Origin: Gammaproteobacteria bacterium
GTDB lineage: Bacteria; Pseudomonadota; Gammaproteobacteria; Xanthomonadales; SZUA-36
Direction: 5' to 3'
Assembly (NCBI GenBank): GCA_024275935.1
Contig: JAJRYF010000055.1
Span: forward strand, 1 to 64,000
Length of the DNA stretch: 64,000 bases
Shown here in pieces: positions 55,732 to 64,000 of this stretch. The position numbers and the translations under genes are program-made. The notes beneath the pieces are model-generated. The model saw only the letters and a program-made list of their open reading frames with translations, made no database searches and had not been told where the DNA came from. Within the stretch, counting starts at the first letter, position 1, and each line of letters starts with the position of its first letter.

Positions 55732-56895
55732 TTAAAACCGAGTATCCGGATGTCGCAGTAAATCACCTTCAACTACTGTACGATGACCCTTAAGCAACAA
55801 CCCGTAACTCACATTCTCAAAACTGCGGAATACCAGTAGCATCCCAACTCGCTCATCAGGAAGTTGTACCGCACCCTTGCTCGAACCCCAACCAGAAGCG
55901 GCCGAGCCTTTGGGGAACTTAACATCATCATTAACAGTTTTTCCAGGACGGAACACTGAAAACACATGACCTGGCTCAACTCCTTCGCTGCTGCCTGAGC
56001 TTAATGCCACTACTCGGTAGTGCCCAGCTCGGTGCATGCTGTCGCTAAGCGTTAACACCTTTAGTTCTGGTGGAATATTATCCATAGCCTGAGGGTGGAA
56101 ATAACGCTCGTACGCATGAGACTCCACTGGGAGAAGGTAGTTGCCCGGCTTAACCGCGCGCTTACCACCGAGCACCTCTAAAATAGCCGTGTCGCCACTT
56201 TTAACTACTTTGGCCCGTGCCACTTCATACAGCTCATAGCCTAGTACCCGCATATTTTTACCTGCGCGCAAAAAACCTTTATCGCGTGCTGGAACATACT
56301 CATTCATCCGCGTGCCAGCCTTATGCTTAACTGTTTTAGTGCCGTGTTTCCCTATCTTTTCTTGATAAATATAGCTCAATTCAGCAATCACATATTCAGT
56401 TCCATACTCCCCGCTTATTCCGCGCGCGTAAGTATGATCTCCTCGAACCGCATTCATCCGCGTTTCGTTATTGGCGACTATATACGGCAGCCCTTCGAAC
56501 TCTGCCGCAGTAATTACCCGTGGTTTAACCAAGAAGTTATCGACCAGGTCAAACGGTATCGCATCTATCGGCTTGCCATCAAGTTCACGAATCTCAGGGG
56601 CCACCCGGTTAATCACCAGCCGTGGCTGGCCGTCAACATAAATTAGGGATATTTGGTCACCTGGATAAATCCAGTGTGGATCCTTTATTTGAGGGTTAGA
56701 CTGCCAGATAGACGGCCATTGCCATGGGTGCTCGAGAAAACGTCCCGAAATATCCCACAGAGTATCGCCTTTCACCACCACATATTCTTGTGGATGGTCG
56801 GCGCGTAATTGCACATCCTGTGCATGAACTGCTGAAAGCCAGGCCAGTGCAATTATCAACACTGTCAGTTTGAGTCCAGTTATATTCCTTTTCAC
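55732..56895 (-). CDS. LysM peptidoglycan-binding domain protein
   Basis: 387 residues. A signal peptide (residues 5-25, cleaved after VHA) is followed by a LysM domain (about 35-90: YVVVKGDTLWDISGRFL, IYPGDQISLI). The rest is a long beta-rich region without a recognised family. A periplasmic or outer-membrane cell-wall binder. Starts with GTG after AGGGG; first gene of the minus-strand set with dprA, smg. Confidence 0.88.
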   Translation of the reverse strand: MKRNITGLKLTVLIIALAWLSAVHAQDVQLRADHPQEYVVVKGDTLWDISGRFLEHPWQWPSIWQSNPQIKDPHWIYPGDQISLIYVDGQPRLVINRVAPEIRELDGKPIDAIPFDLVDNFLVKPRVITAAEFEGLPYIVANNETRMNAVRGDHTYARGISGEYGTEYVIAELSYIYQEKIGKHGTKTVKHKAGTRMNEYVPARDKGFLRAGKNMRVLGYELYEVARAKVVKSGDTAILEVLGGKRAVKPGNYLLPVESHAYERYFHPQAMDNIPPELKVLTLSDSMHRAGHYRVVALSSGSSEGVEPGHVFSVFRPGKTVNDDVKFPKGSAASGWGSSKGAVQLPDERVGMLLVFRSFENVSYGLLLKGHRTVVEGDLLRHPDTRF

Positions 56896-57068
56896 TTTAC
56901 AATCCCCTGGTAAGTTGGGTTTAAATTAATGTTATTCACTCGGTAAACATGAGGCGTTATACTGCTAGATAGCTGATGAATTAAGCCTATTTAATAGCAT
57001 ATAACCATAACTCTCATTTATTATCATAATTCGTAAGCTGAAAAACTTCACCTATTTATTGGAAATCT

Positions 57069-57596
57069 ATGGCAATACTTACAATTATTGAGTTTCCGGA
57101 CCCGCGTCTACGCACCCTGGCAAAGCCGGTAAAGCGTGTAGATACGGAGGTTCTACAGCTAGTTGAGGACATGCTTGAGACCATGTATCAAGCCAATGGC
57201 ATCGGCCTGGCTGCAACCCAGATAAATGTGCATAAACGGGTATTAGTGCTGGATGTTAGCGAAGAACGCGACCAACCCCTGGTTTTTATCAATCCGGAAA
57301 TATTGGCAAAAGATGGCCTCCAAACTTACGAGGAAGGCTGCTTATCGGTGCCGGGAATCTATGCTAAGGTCCAGCGGGCTGAAGAAATACGGATCCGGGC
57401 ACAAGACCGTAAAGGTGAGGTTTTTGAACTTGAAGCACACGATCTACTGGCTATCTGTCTGCAGCATGAAATTGATCACCTGGATGGTAAATTATTTGTA
57501 GACTACCTCTCACCCCTGAAGCGCCAGCGTTTAAAAAAGAAGCTGGAGAAACAAAAAAAGAGTGACCTGCTCGATGCGCCCCAGCGAATTATCTAA
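57069..57596 (+). CDS. def: peptide deformylase
   Basis: 175-residue metalloenzyme that removes the formyl group from new proteins. All three motifs are present: GIGLAATQI (46-54), EEGCLSVPG with the Cys ligand, and QHEIDHLDG with HExxH. Divergent from the LysM gene; starts the def-fmt-rsmB cluster. Confidence 0.98.
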   Translation: MAILTIIEFPDPRLRTLAKPVKRVDTEVLQLVEDMLETMYQANGIGLAATQINVHKRVLVLDVSEERDQPLVFINPEILAKDGLQTYEEGCLSVPGIYAKVQRAEEIRIRAQDRKGEVFELEAHDLLAICLQHEIDHLDGKLFVDYLSPLKRQRLKKKLEKQKKSDLLDAPQRII

Positions 57597-57606
57597 ACCT
57601 AACGAC

Positions 57607-58542
57607 ATGCAGTTGTCCCCACCTTTAACCATAGGCTTCGCCGGCAGCCCTGAGTTTGCCACCAGCGCGTTGGCAGCGCTGGTGCAAAGCCGGCACCAGG
57701 TTAAGGTTGTGTACACCCAGCCAGATCGCCAAGCCGGGCGTGGCCAGAAAATTGCCACCAGCGCAGTTAAGCAACTGGCTCTGGCTGAGGAAATTAGCGT
57801 ATTACAGCCTCATAGCTTGAAAGCGCCAGCAGCCGTGGATGAATTCCAGGCACTGCAGCTAGACCTGCTGGTGGTGGTCGCCTATGGGCAAATTCTTCCC
57901 CCTTCTGTTCTCAATGTCCCGCAACTAGGCTGCTGGAATATCCATGCCTCATTGCTACCGAGGTGGCGCGGCGCGGCGCCCATCCAGAGGGCGATTCAGG
58001 CTGGTGATAAACAGTCCGGAGTTTGCATTATGCAAATGGACCAGGGTTTGGATACCGGCCCGATACTCCGGCAATGCGCTATTGACCTGGATACCGATGA
58101 GACCGGCGGCAGTTTGCACGACCGGTTGGCAACTCTTGGCTCGCAGGCATTGATGGAAACTCTATCCGTCTATGACCACGGAGAACTTAGTCCAGCAGTT
58201 GCCCAAGCAGAAGCCGGGGCTACTTACGCTAACAAGCTAACTAAAGCTGAGGCCCAAATTGACTGGCAACAATCAGCCGTAGATATCGAACGCAGTATTC
58301 GGGCGTTTAATCCCTGGCCGGTGTGCTGGGCGCAATTACAACAGCACCGTATCCGTATCTTCGCAGCCCAAGCACTAACCACAACAGCCGAGCAAGCGCC
58401 AGGAGAGATCCTAAGCATTGATGAAACCGGAATCCGCGTTGCCTGTGGCCAGGGGCAGCTAATAATCACCCACCTACAAAAGCCTGGCGGCAAACAAATA
58501 TCAGCCAGAGATTATTACAACTCTCTGAGCGGGCGGGTCTGA
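57607..58542 (+). CDS. fmt: methionyl-tRNA formyltransferase
   Basis: 311 residues. Formylates initiator Met-tRNA. It shows IGFAGSPEFATSAL at the N-terminus, the SLLPRWRGAAPIQRAI signature (folate/catalysis) and a C-terminal OB-like domain with AFNPWPVCWA. The start ATG 57607 is chosen by homology at the N-terminus; upstream in-frame ATGs overlap def and no clear ribosome-binding site decides. Confidence 0.95.
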   Translation: MQLSPPLTIGFAGSPEFATSALAALVQSRHQVKVVYTQPDRQAGRGQKIATSAVKQLALAEEISVLQPHSLKAPAAVDEFQALQLDLLVVVAYGQILPPSVLNVPQLGCWNIHASLLPRWRGAAPIQRAIQAGDKQSGVCIMQMDQGLDTGPILRQCAIDLDTDETGGSLHDRLATLGSQALMETLSVYDHGELSPAVAQAEAGATYANKLTKAEAQIDWQQSAVDIERSIRAFNPWPVCWAQLQQHRIRIFAAQALTTTAEQAPGEILSIDETGIRVACGQGQLIITHLQKPGGKQISARDYYNSLSGRV

Positions 58543-58544
58543 GG

Positions 58545-59876
58545 ATGAAAACTGCACGCGCCGTCAGCCTGAAAGTATTGCTGGCCACAAGCCCGGCCCC
58601 GGGCAGCCAAAGTCAGTCGCTAGATCGTGCTTTGGCGCGTTATCTGCCGCTGCTGAATGAGGCACGGGATCGCGGCCTGGCGCAGCACTTGTCCTATAGC
58701 ACTTTGCGCTGGCTGGGAGCCACCCAATTCATCTCCAGGCGGTTATTAAAGAAGCCTTTAAAAGCTAAAGATAGAGACATTCATCTACTAATTCAGATGG
58801 GTCTGGTCCAGCTTTGGCGTGAAGCGATTCCAGCGCATGCGGCAGTCCACGAAACCGCGGCCGTGGCCCGGGGCTTGAGAAAACCGTGGGCAGTACCGCT
58901 AATTAACGGGGTTTTACGAAACTTCCAGCGCCAACGCCAACAATTAGAGGCAGAATTGCAAGACTCACCAGCACGCTGGTCTTGCCCTGAGTGGTTGCTT
59001 CAGGAAGTTAAAGCTGCCTGGCCTGATAACTGGCAAGCAATTCTGAATGCTAATAACCAGGCAGCGCCAATGTGGCTACGAGTTAATTTACGCCAATACA
59101 GTCGGCAAAAATACTTGGCATTGCTGCATGAAAACAAACTAACTGCTGTAGCCGGAAAATGGAGTTCTGCAGCCATCTGCCTTGAGCAAGCAGTGCCCGT
59201 AAACCAATTGCCCGGGTTCGCCAATGGTGCCGTGTCAGTACAAGATTCAGCCGCCCAGCTAGCAGCTGAGATCCTGGCTCCACAGGCAGGCGATAGAATA
59301 TTGGATGCTTGTGCTGCTCCTGGTAGCAAAACCTGTCAGCTGATTGAATTACAGCCGGAAATAGCTCACCTGACTGCGCTTGATAATAGTGAAAAAAGAC
59401 TAAGAAAGCTAACTGAGAACCTGCAAAGGCTACAACTTGATTGCGAAATAATTTGTGCCGATGCGGCCGCTGCAAAGAACTGGTGGGATCAGAGAAAATT
59501 TGATCGAATATTATTAGATGCACCCTGCTCCTCAACCGGTGTAATTCGCCGTCACCCGGATATTCGGTGGCGCAGACAGGCTGAGGACATTGCTACCATC
59601 AGTAAACTTCAACAGCAAATTTTGAACCAGTGCTGGCAATTGTTAAAACCCGGGGGCCGCCTCCTATATGCAACCTGCTCGATACTACCTGCGGAAAACC
59701 AACTGGTAGTTACTAGCTGGTTGGAGTCTGTAAGCAATGCCAGAGTAGTGCCTTTGGAAACCGATTGGGGTTTAAGTGCCGGAGTTGGCAAGCAGCTATT
59801 GCCGGGCGTTAGCGATACCGGCGAAGACGGCGATGGGTTTTTTTACTGCCTGCTGGAAAAGCTTCCACATGAGTAA
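58545..59876 (+). CDS. rsmB: 16S rRNA (cytosine-967-C5) methyltransferase
   Basis: 443 residues. N-terminal NusB-like RNA-binding domain, then a class I methyltransferase with DACAAPGSKTCQLIEL. Cysteines of the catalytic pair are in DAPCSSTGVIRRHPDI and ATCSILPAENQ. It starts 2 bases after fmt, so coupled. Confidence 0.96.
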   Translation: MKTARAVSLKVLLATSPAPGSQSQSLDRALARYLPLLNEARDRGLAQHLSYSTLRWLGATQFISRRLLKKPLKAKDRDIHLLIQMGLVQLWREAIPAHAAVHETAAVARGLRKPWAVPLINGVLRNFQRQRQQLEAELQDSPARWSCPEWLLQEVKAAWPDNWQAILNANNQAAPMWLRVNLRQYSRQKYLALLHENKLTAVAGKWSSAAICLEQAVPVNQLPGFANGAVSVQDSAAQLAAEILAPQAGDRILDACAAPGSKTCQLIELQPEIAHLTALDNSEKRLRKLTENLQRLQLDCEIICADAAAAKNWWDQRKFDRILLDAPCSSTGVIRRHPDIRWRRQAEDIATISKLQQQILNQCWQLLKPGGRLLYATCSILPAENQLVVTSWLESVSNARVVPLETDWGLSAGVGKQLLPGVSDTGEDGDGFFYCLLEKLPHE

Positions 59877-60441
59877 GCCCGCACTAAAATTTGTCTTGCT
59901 AGGCGTGTGCTTGTTAATTGGCTCTTGTGACCGCCAAGAACCACCAAACTCAGCGTTCAAGGTGCTGCACATAGAAGCCGAGATTGAGAACCGAACCAGC
60001 CAGCAAGAGCTTCTGATAGTGGCCGACTTGAGTCTAAAGTTCACCCCGGAAGTCGAGGAAGCCTTGCGTAAAGGAGTTATTATCCTCCTCAGAGCGAACG
60101 CCCGTATTGTCCATGACCAGTTTATCCCCAGAGTGGTTGAAGATCGTAGCCGCCGCTGGCGAATTCAATATTTGCCCTTATCGCGGCATTACCGCTTAAC
60201 CGACACCCAGACTAAAGAACAAACCAACTGGCCCCGCTTGCGGCACGCATTAGCGGCTCTCCGGAGAATAGAAATTGAACTGCCCCCGGTGGCGTTAGAT
60301 GCAGGCAGTTATCGCCTGGAGGTGCGAATTTATCTTGATCGCCGCAAATTACCACCCCCCTTGCGTCTGCCAGCACTGGTATCATCGGCATGGAAACTTG
60401 AATCAGACTGGTATCAATGGCCATTTCACATAACAAAATAA
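59869..60441 (+). CDS. DUF4390 family protein, probable lipoprotein
   Basis: 190 residues. A signal peptide (FVLLGVCLLIGSCD) with a lipobox-like LIGSC precedes a beta-rich domain. DUF4390 genes lie between rsmB and ntrY in many gammaproteobacteria; role unknown. ATG 59869 overlaps the end of rsmB; its end overlaps ntrY by 25 bases. Confidence 0.85.
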   Translation: MSKPALKFVLLGVCLLIGSCDRQEPPNSAFKVLHIEAEIENRTSQQELLIVADLSLKFTPEVEEALRKGVIILLRANARIVHDQFIPRVVEDRSRRWRIQYLPLSRHYRLTDTQTKEQTNWPRLRHALAALRRIEIELPPVALDAGSYRLEVRIYLDRRKLPPPLRLPALVSSAWKLESDWYQWPFHITK

Positions 60442-62612
60442 GGCGTCTGTTATTTAAAACCCTACCGCTGTTAGCGGTATTGGTGTTGTTGCTGTCAGCT
60501 CTATTTTTAATTGCTGATGTCAAAGAAGGCTCTGACCGCTTTACTAGGCACTATGTTTTGGTGCTGGTGCTAACCATAATTGCTTTAGTGGTGATGTTAG
60601 CGTCCATTGGCGGGCGCCTGCTGAAACTTTATACCCAAGTACGCAAAGAAACACCCGGCGCTCGGCTTAGTGCCCGCATGGTCCGGACATTTCTGGTTCT
60701 GGCTATCCCTCCAGCGCTAATCGTTTACCTGTTTTCACTCCAGTTTCTTAATGAAACCATCGATGGCTGGTTTGATATCAAAGTTGAATCCGCACTATCC
60801 GACTCGATCGAGCTAGGCCAACGCTTTTTGGATATGCAAACCTTGCATGCCCGCAACCAGGTTCGCCGCCTGGCCGCTGATATCGACTTAACCCCGGGCA
60901 ACCAACTAGCTACCCAGCTATTACGCAGGGTGAGTGCGTCTGGTCCCACCGAGCTTTCGATAATGGATCAACAGGGACAGGTTTTGCGTACTGCAAATAT
61001 TGATGCGAACTTACTGGAGCATAACCGCCCTGGTGACTTTGCCCTGATGCAAGCCAACGAAACCGGCACCTATGCCGCCGCTGAGCCCACCGCTGACGGC
61101 CGCTTGCAGGTAATGGTGCTAACGCAGCTACCCAATTCTGACGGCGCCAACCCCCGCCTGTTACAGGCTATCTATCCAATGCCGGCCGACTTTGTTTCGC
61201 TGGCCGATAATATCCAGTCCGAATATGACCGCTTTCAGCGGGTTGATTACTTGCGTGACTCTCTCAAGCAAAGCTTTATTCTGATACTTTCACTGGTATT
61301 ACTGATTACAGTCTTGTTGGCTATTCTGGCTGGCTTTAATGCCGCCCGGCGAATGGTAAGGCCAATCTCAGCGCTGGCTGAGGCTACCGAGTCAGTAGCC
61401 GGTGGTGATCTGGACAGAGTAATCACGGCCCGCCAGCACGATGAGCTTGGGTTTTTAGTTCACTCATTTAATTTGATGACCGCCGAGTTAAAACGCGCAG
61501 GCCGCCAAAACGAAGAATCCAGGGCGCTGCTTCAGCGCCAACGCGAGTATCTACAAACTGTACTCAGCCGTCTATCCGCCGGGGTGATGTCATTTGACGG
61601 TAGCGGCCACCTAATAACCAGCAACGATAGTAGTGGTAATATTTTAGCGGTATCACTAGAGGATCTAGAGGGTTGCAGCTTAACTGAAATGGTTAATCAA
61701 CAGCCCTTAATAAAACCTCTGATTAAACGCATTGAAGTAGCTATTGAAAATTCTGAAATCAACTGGCGGGATGAGCTTAAGCTCAGTCGTGATGGCCGCC
61801 CGCTAGTATTGATGTGCCGGGGCTCACGGCTACCTGACTACGAGGGTCAGCCAGCCGGGTTAGTGGTGGTATTTGATGATGTCACCGTGCTGGATCAAGC
61901 ACAAAGAGAAGCCGCCTGGGCCGAGGCTGCCAGGAGAATGGCGCATGAAGTTAAAAACCCGCTGACCCCAATCCGCCTGTCGGCCGAGCGCCTGCAATAC
62001 AAACTGGCTAAAAAGCTTGATGAGAAAGACCGGGACTTTTTGCAGCGAGCTACCGATACCATAGTCAATCAAGTAGATGCTTTAAAAGAATTGGTCGATG
62101 ATTTTGGTGACTACGCTCAAGATACCGCAACCAATGTGGGCCTAGGCCAAGGTCATGGGAAGCTCGATTTAAGCGCCTTGATTATCGAGGTTGCCGGCAT
62201 GTATAACGACCCACAACGGCCGGATATGATGGATCTGAAACTATCAACTGATAACCCTCTTATCAGCTGTAATAGTGGCCAGTTACGGCAATTGCTGCAC
62301 AACCTGATCCGCAATGCTCTGGAAGCAATGGATTCACAAGCTGATGCACATTTGATAATTAGCAGCCAAACTGATACCTCAACCAATCCACCAGAGCTGC
62401 TGTTGAAAATTATAGACAATGGCGCGGGCCTGGCCAACGAGGTTCGCGACAGCTTATTCCAACCCGGAGTCAGCACCAAGGCCAACAGTAGCGGTCTTGG
62501 CTTAGTAATTTCACACCGCATTGTGAGTGGCCATAAAGGCAGTATCCAGCTAATTGAGAATGCCGCTGGCGGGGTCACTGTTGAGGTTCGCCTGCCACAA
62601 GGCGTCCTCTAA
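60417..62612 (+). CDS. ntrY: two-component sensor histidine kinase NtrY
   Basis: 731 residues. Three N-terminal transmembrane helices (about 14-34, 44-64, 88-108), a periplasmic loop, a further helix near 290-310, then HAMP, PAS and histidine kinase domains. The phospho-accepting His510 is in RRMAHEVKNPLTPI. The ATPase region has NLIRNALEAM and IIDNGAGL and SGLGLVIS. Signals to NtrX, encoded just downstream; in related bacteria the pair responds to nitrogen or redox state. Confidence 0.95.
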   Translation: MAISHNKIRRLLFKTLPLLAVLVLLLSALFLIADVKEGSDRFTRHYVLVLVLTIIALVVMLASIGGRLLKLYTQVRKETPGARLSARMVRTFLVLAIPPALIVYLFSLQFLNETIDGWFDIKVESALSDSIELGQRFLDMQTLHARNQVRRLAADIDLTPGNQLATQLLRRVSASGPTELSIMDQQGQVLRTANIDANLLEHNRPGDFALMQANETGTYAAAEPTADGRLQVMVLTQLPNSDGANPRLLQAIYPMPADFVSLADNIQSEYDRFQRVDYLRDSLKQSFILILSLVLLITVLLAILAGFNAARRMVRPISALAEATESVAGGDLDRVITARQHDELGFLVHSFNLMTAELKRAGRQNEESRALLQRQREYLQTVLSRLSAGVMSFDGSGHLITSNDSSGNILAVSLEDLEGCSLTEMVNQQPLIKPLIKRIEVAIENSEINWRDELKLSRDGRPLVLMCRGSRLPDYEGQPAGLVVVFDDVTVLDQAQREAAWAEAARRMAHEVKNPLTPIRLSAERLQYKLAKKLDEKDRDFLQRATDTIVNQVDALKELVDDFGDYAQDTATNVGLGQGHGKLDLSALIIEVAGMYNDPQRPDMMDLKLSTDNPLISCNSGQLRQLLHNLIRNALEAMDSQADAHLIISSQTDTSTNPPELLLKIIDNGAGLANEVRDSLFQPGVSTKANSSGLGLVISHRIVSGHKGSIQLIENAAGGVTVEVRLPQGVL

Positions 62613-62717
62613 TCAGACAACGGGGTACAATTTTGTTATTCTGTTGCACTAAAACAACAATACACTCACACCAGATGCACTCGGAAATACTCCCGAGCAA
62701 ACTTTAATTGAAGCGAA

Positions 62718-64000
62718 ATGACAGACCAAAGAATACTAGTTGTAGATGATGAGCCTGATATCCGTGAGTTGATCCGGGATATTCTTGAAGACGAAGGCTA
62801 CCAGGTAGATACTGCCGAGAACGGGGAGTCTGCCCGGGCTAAATTCAGTGCGCGCATGCCAGATCTGGTACTGCTGGATATCTGGATGCCAGATACCGAT
62901 GGCATCAGCCTGTTACGAGAATGGCAAAGCCAAACCGACCAGTGCTGCCCGATAGTGATGATTTCCGGGCATGGCACGGTTGAAACTGCGGTCGAGTCTA
63001 CCCGCGCCGGAGCTTTCGATTTTGTCGAGAAACCACTGTCTTTAGGAAAATTAATTCTAACCGTAGAACAAGCACTGGCTAGTGGCGCTAATCTTAAGAG
63101 CTTAGACTCCACTACTAGCAAAGAACAAGCAGGGCTGGAGCCTTTGGGCAATAGTGCAGCTATGGCCAAGCTCCGCGCTGCAGCGGAACAAATCGCCGAC
63201 CGAGATGAGGCGGTGTTAATTCAGGGCGAATCGGGCTCAGGCAAAGAAACTTTGGCGCGCTACATCCACAGGCAAAGTAAACGCCGTAACCAACCATTTG
63301 TAATTCTTGATTTTGCCAGCATAGCTGAAGATCAGTTACGGCAATTCTTGCTTGGCGACCAGGCAGAAAGCGGGTTGTTAGAGCAGGCAAATAATGGCAC
63401 CATTTATATCCGTGACCTTTCCAGAACACCAAAATTAGCTCAACAAGTCATTCATTCAGCGCTTGAAAATGAGCACCTCAAGCCCGGCAAGGAGCGCTTT
63501 AATGCCCGCATTATTGCCGCTTGCAGTACTGCTCCTGAAAACCTACTGGAGAAAGGCGAGTTTAGCAAAGAGTTGTTCTTTCGCCTGAGCGTATTACCAC
63601 TAACCGTTGCGCCATTGCGCGAGCGACCAGAAGACATCATTGAGCTGTTACGCTTTTATACCGAATACTTTCCTAACCGCGAAAACATGCCATACCGTCA
63701 CTTTTCGGTAGCCGCACAAAACAAACTGCGCAACTACGACTGGCCTGGCAATGTGCGTGAATTAAAAAACCTGATAAAACAGTTACTAATCATGGGTGAT
63801 GGCCAGGAGGTCAGCGCGCAGGAAGTCAGCAAGGTGATCTCCCACAGCGCTGCTGCCGCCAGTACCAACACCGGCCTTAGCCGCGTATTCAAGTTACCGC
63901 TAAGAGAGGCCAGAGAGCAATTTGAGCGCGAATATTTAACCCACCAGTTGCGCGAAGCAGGCGGCAGCGTAGGTAAATTAGCCTCCGCTGTGGGCATGGA
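62718..64000 (+). CDS. ntrX: response regulator NtrX, partial at window end
   Basis: About 427 residues are in the window; the gene runs off the right edge. The receiver domain is complete: Asp10/Asp11, phospho-acceptor Asp54, Ser83, Lys105. The AAA+ domain keeps Walker A GESGSGKET (170-178) and the FFRLSVLPL and LRERPEDI segments. The stretch where GAFTGA should stand is missing about 12 residues, and Walker B reads GTIYIRDL instead of GTLFLDEI. An HTH domain starts at the edge. It may not activate sigma-54 promoters. 105 bases after ntrY. Confidence 0.9.
   Translation, partial: MTDQRILVVDDEPDIRELIRDILEDEGYQVDTAENGESARAKFSARMPDLVLLDIWMPDTDGISLLREWQSQTDQCCPIVMISGHGTVETAVESTRAGAFDFVEKPLSLGKLILTVEQALASGANLKSLDSTTSKEQAGLEPLGNSAAMAKLRAAAEQIADRDEAVLIQGESGSGKETLARYIHRQSKRRNQPFVILDFASIAEDQLRQFLLGDQAESGLLEQANNGTIYIRDLSRTPKLAQQVIHSALENEHLKPGKERFNARIIAACSTAPENLLEKGEFSKELFFRLSVLPLTVAPLRERPEDIIELLRFYTEYFPNRENMPYRHFSVAAQNKLRNYDWPGNVRELKNLIKQLLIMGDGQEVSAQEVSKVISHSAAAASTNTGLSRVFKLPLREAREQFEREYLTHQLREAGGSVGKLASAVGM

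Overview
The window looks like chromosomal DNA of a gammaproteobacterium that I cannot place to genus. The gene orders support this: rsmG-parA-parB next to atpIBEFHAGDC; rpmB-rpmG-radC with dut-algC; polA with a DUF2782 gene; tsaC-topA-smg-dprA-lysM against def-fmt-rsmB-DUF4390-ntrY-ntrX. The proteins are typical of Pseudomonadota, including a transmembrane long form of AlgC and an H+-type ATP synthase c subunit. Base composition is roughly balanced in the core genes and clearly AT-rich in one accessory gene.

Layout. 1-7.4 kb: complete F1Fo ATP synthase operon on the minus strand, with a candidate promoter and a strong terminator. 7.6-9.1 kb: divergent SDR oxidoreductase and alpha/beta hydrolase. 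9.2-16.9 kb: an accessory defence island inserted between atpI and parB, all on the minus strand. It holds a brnTA toxin-antitoxin pair, a HTH/PIN toxin-antitoxin pair, a self-contained type IIG restriction-modification enzyme, and an AT-rich TIR-NTPase protein that looks like an NAD-targeting abortive-infection effector. 16.9-19.9 kb: parB, parA, rsmG and a secreted hypothetical protein in one operon. 20-21.4 kb: ogt and a polysaccharide deacetylase. 21.6-28.7 kb: a six-gene oligopeptide ABC transporter operon with two binding proteins. 29-35.2 kb: an exported serine beta-lactamase-like hydrolase, a DUF2868/DUF3482 membrane protein-GTPase pair, and an anchored hypothetical. 35.3-38.9 kb: a methyltransferase, a MutT-ThiE fusion and a plant/alphaproteobacterial-type glutamate-cysteine ligase. 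38.9-40.5 kb: two tandem secreted paralogues and an RluE-type pseudouridine synthase. 40.5-49.8 kb: algC, a dut gene interrupted by an in-frame TAA, radC, rpmB, rpmG, mutM, aroE, a DUF2782 gene and polA. 49.8-50.9 kb: a DUF4870 membrane protein, a repeat mosaic, and a candidate structured small RNA with its own promoter and terminator. 50.9-64 kb: tsaC, topA, smg, dprA and lysM on minus; def, fmt, rsmB, DUF4390, ntrY and ntrX (cut by the window end) on plus.

Most of the window is housekeeping: energy, chromosome partitioning, translation, DNA replication and repair, and nitrogen/redox two-component signalling. The points of greatest interest are the TIR-NTPase gene downstream of the type IIG enzyme, the unannotated candidate sRNA near 50.7-50.8 kb, the nonsense codon in dut, and the NtrX with a degenerate AAA+ domain. 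All function calls rest on reading motifs by eye. No database search, folding program or alignment was run.
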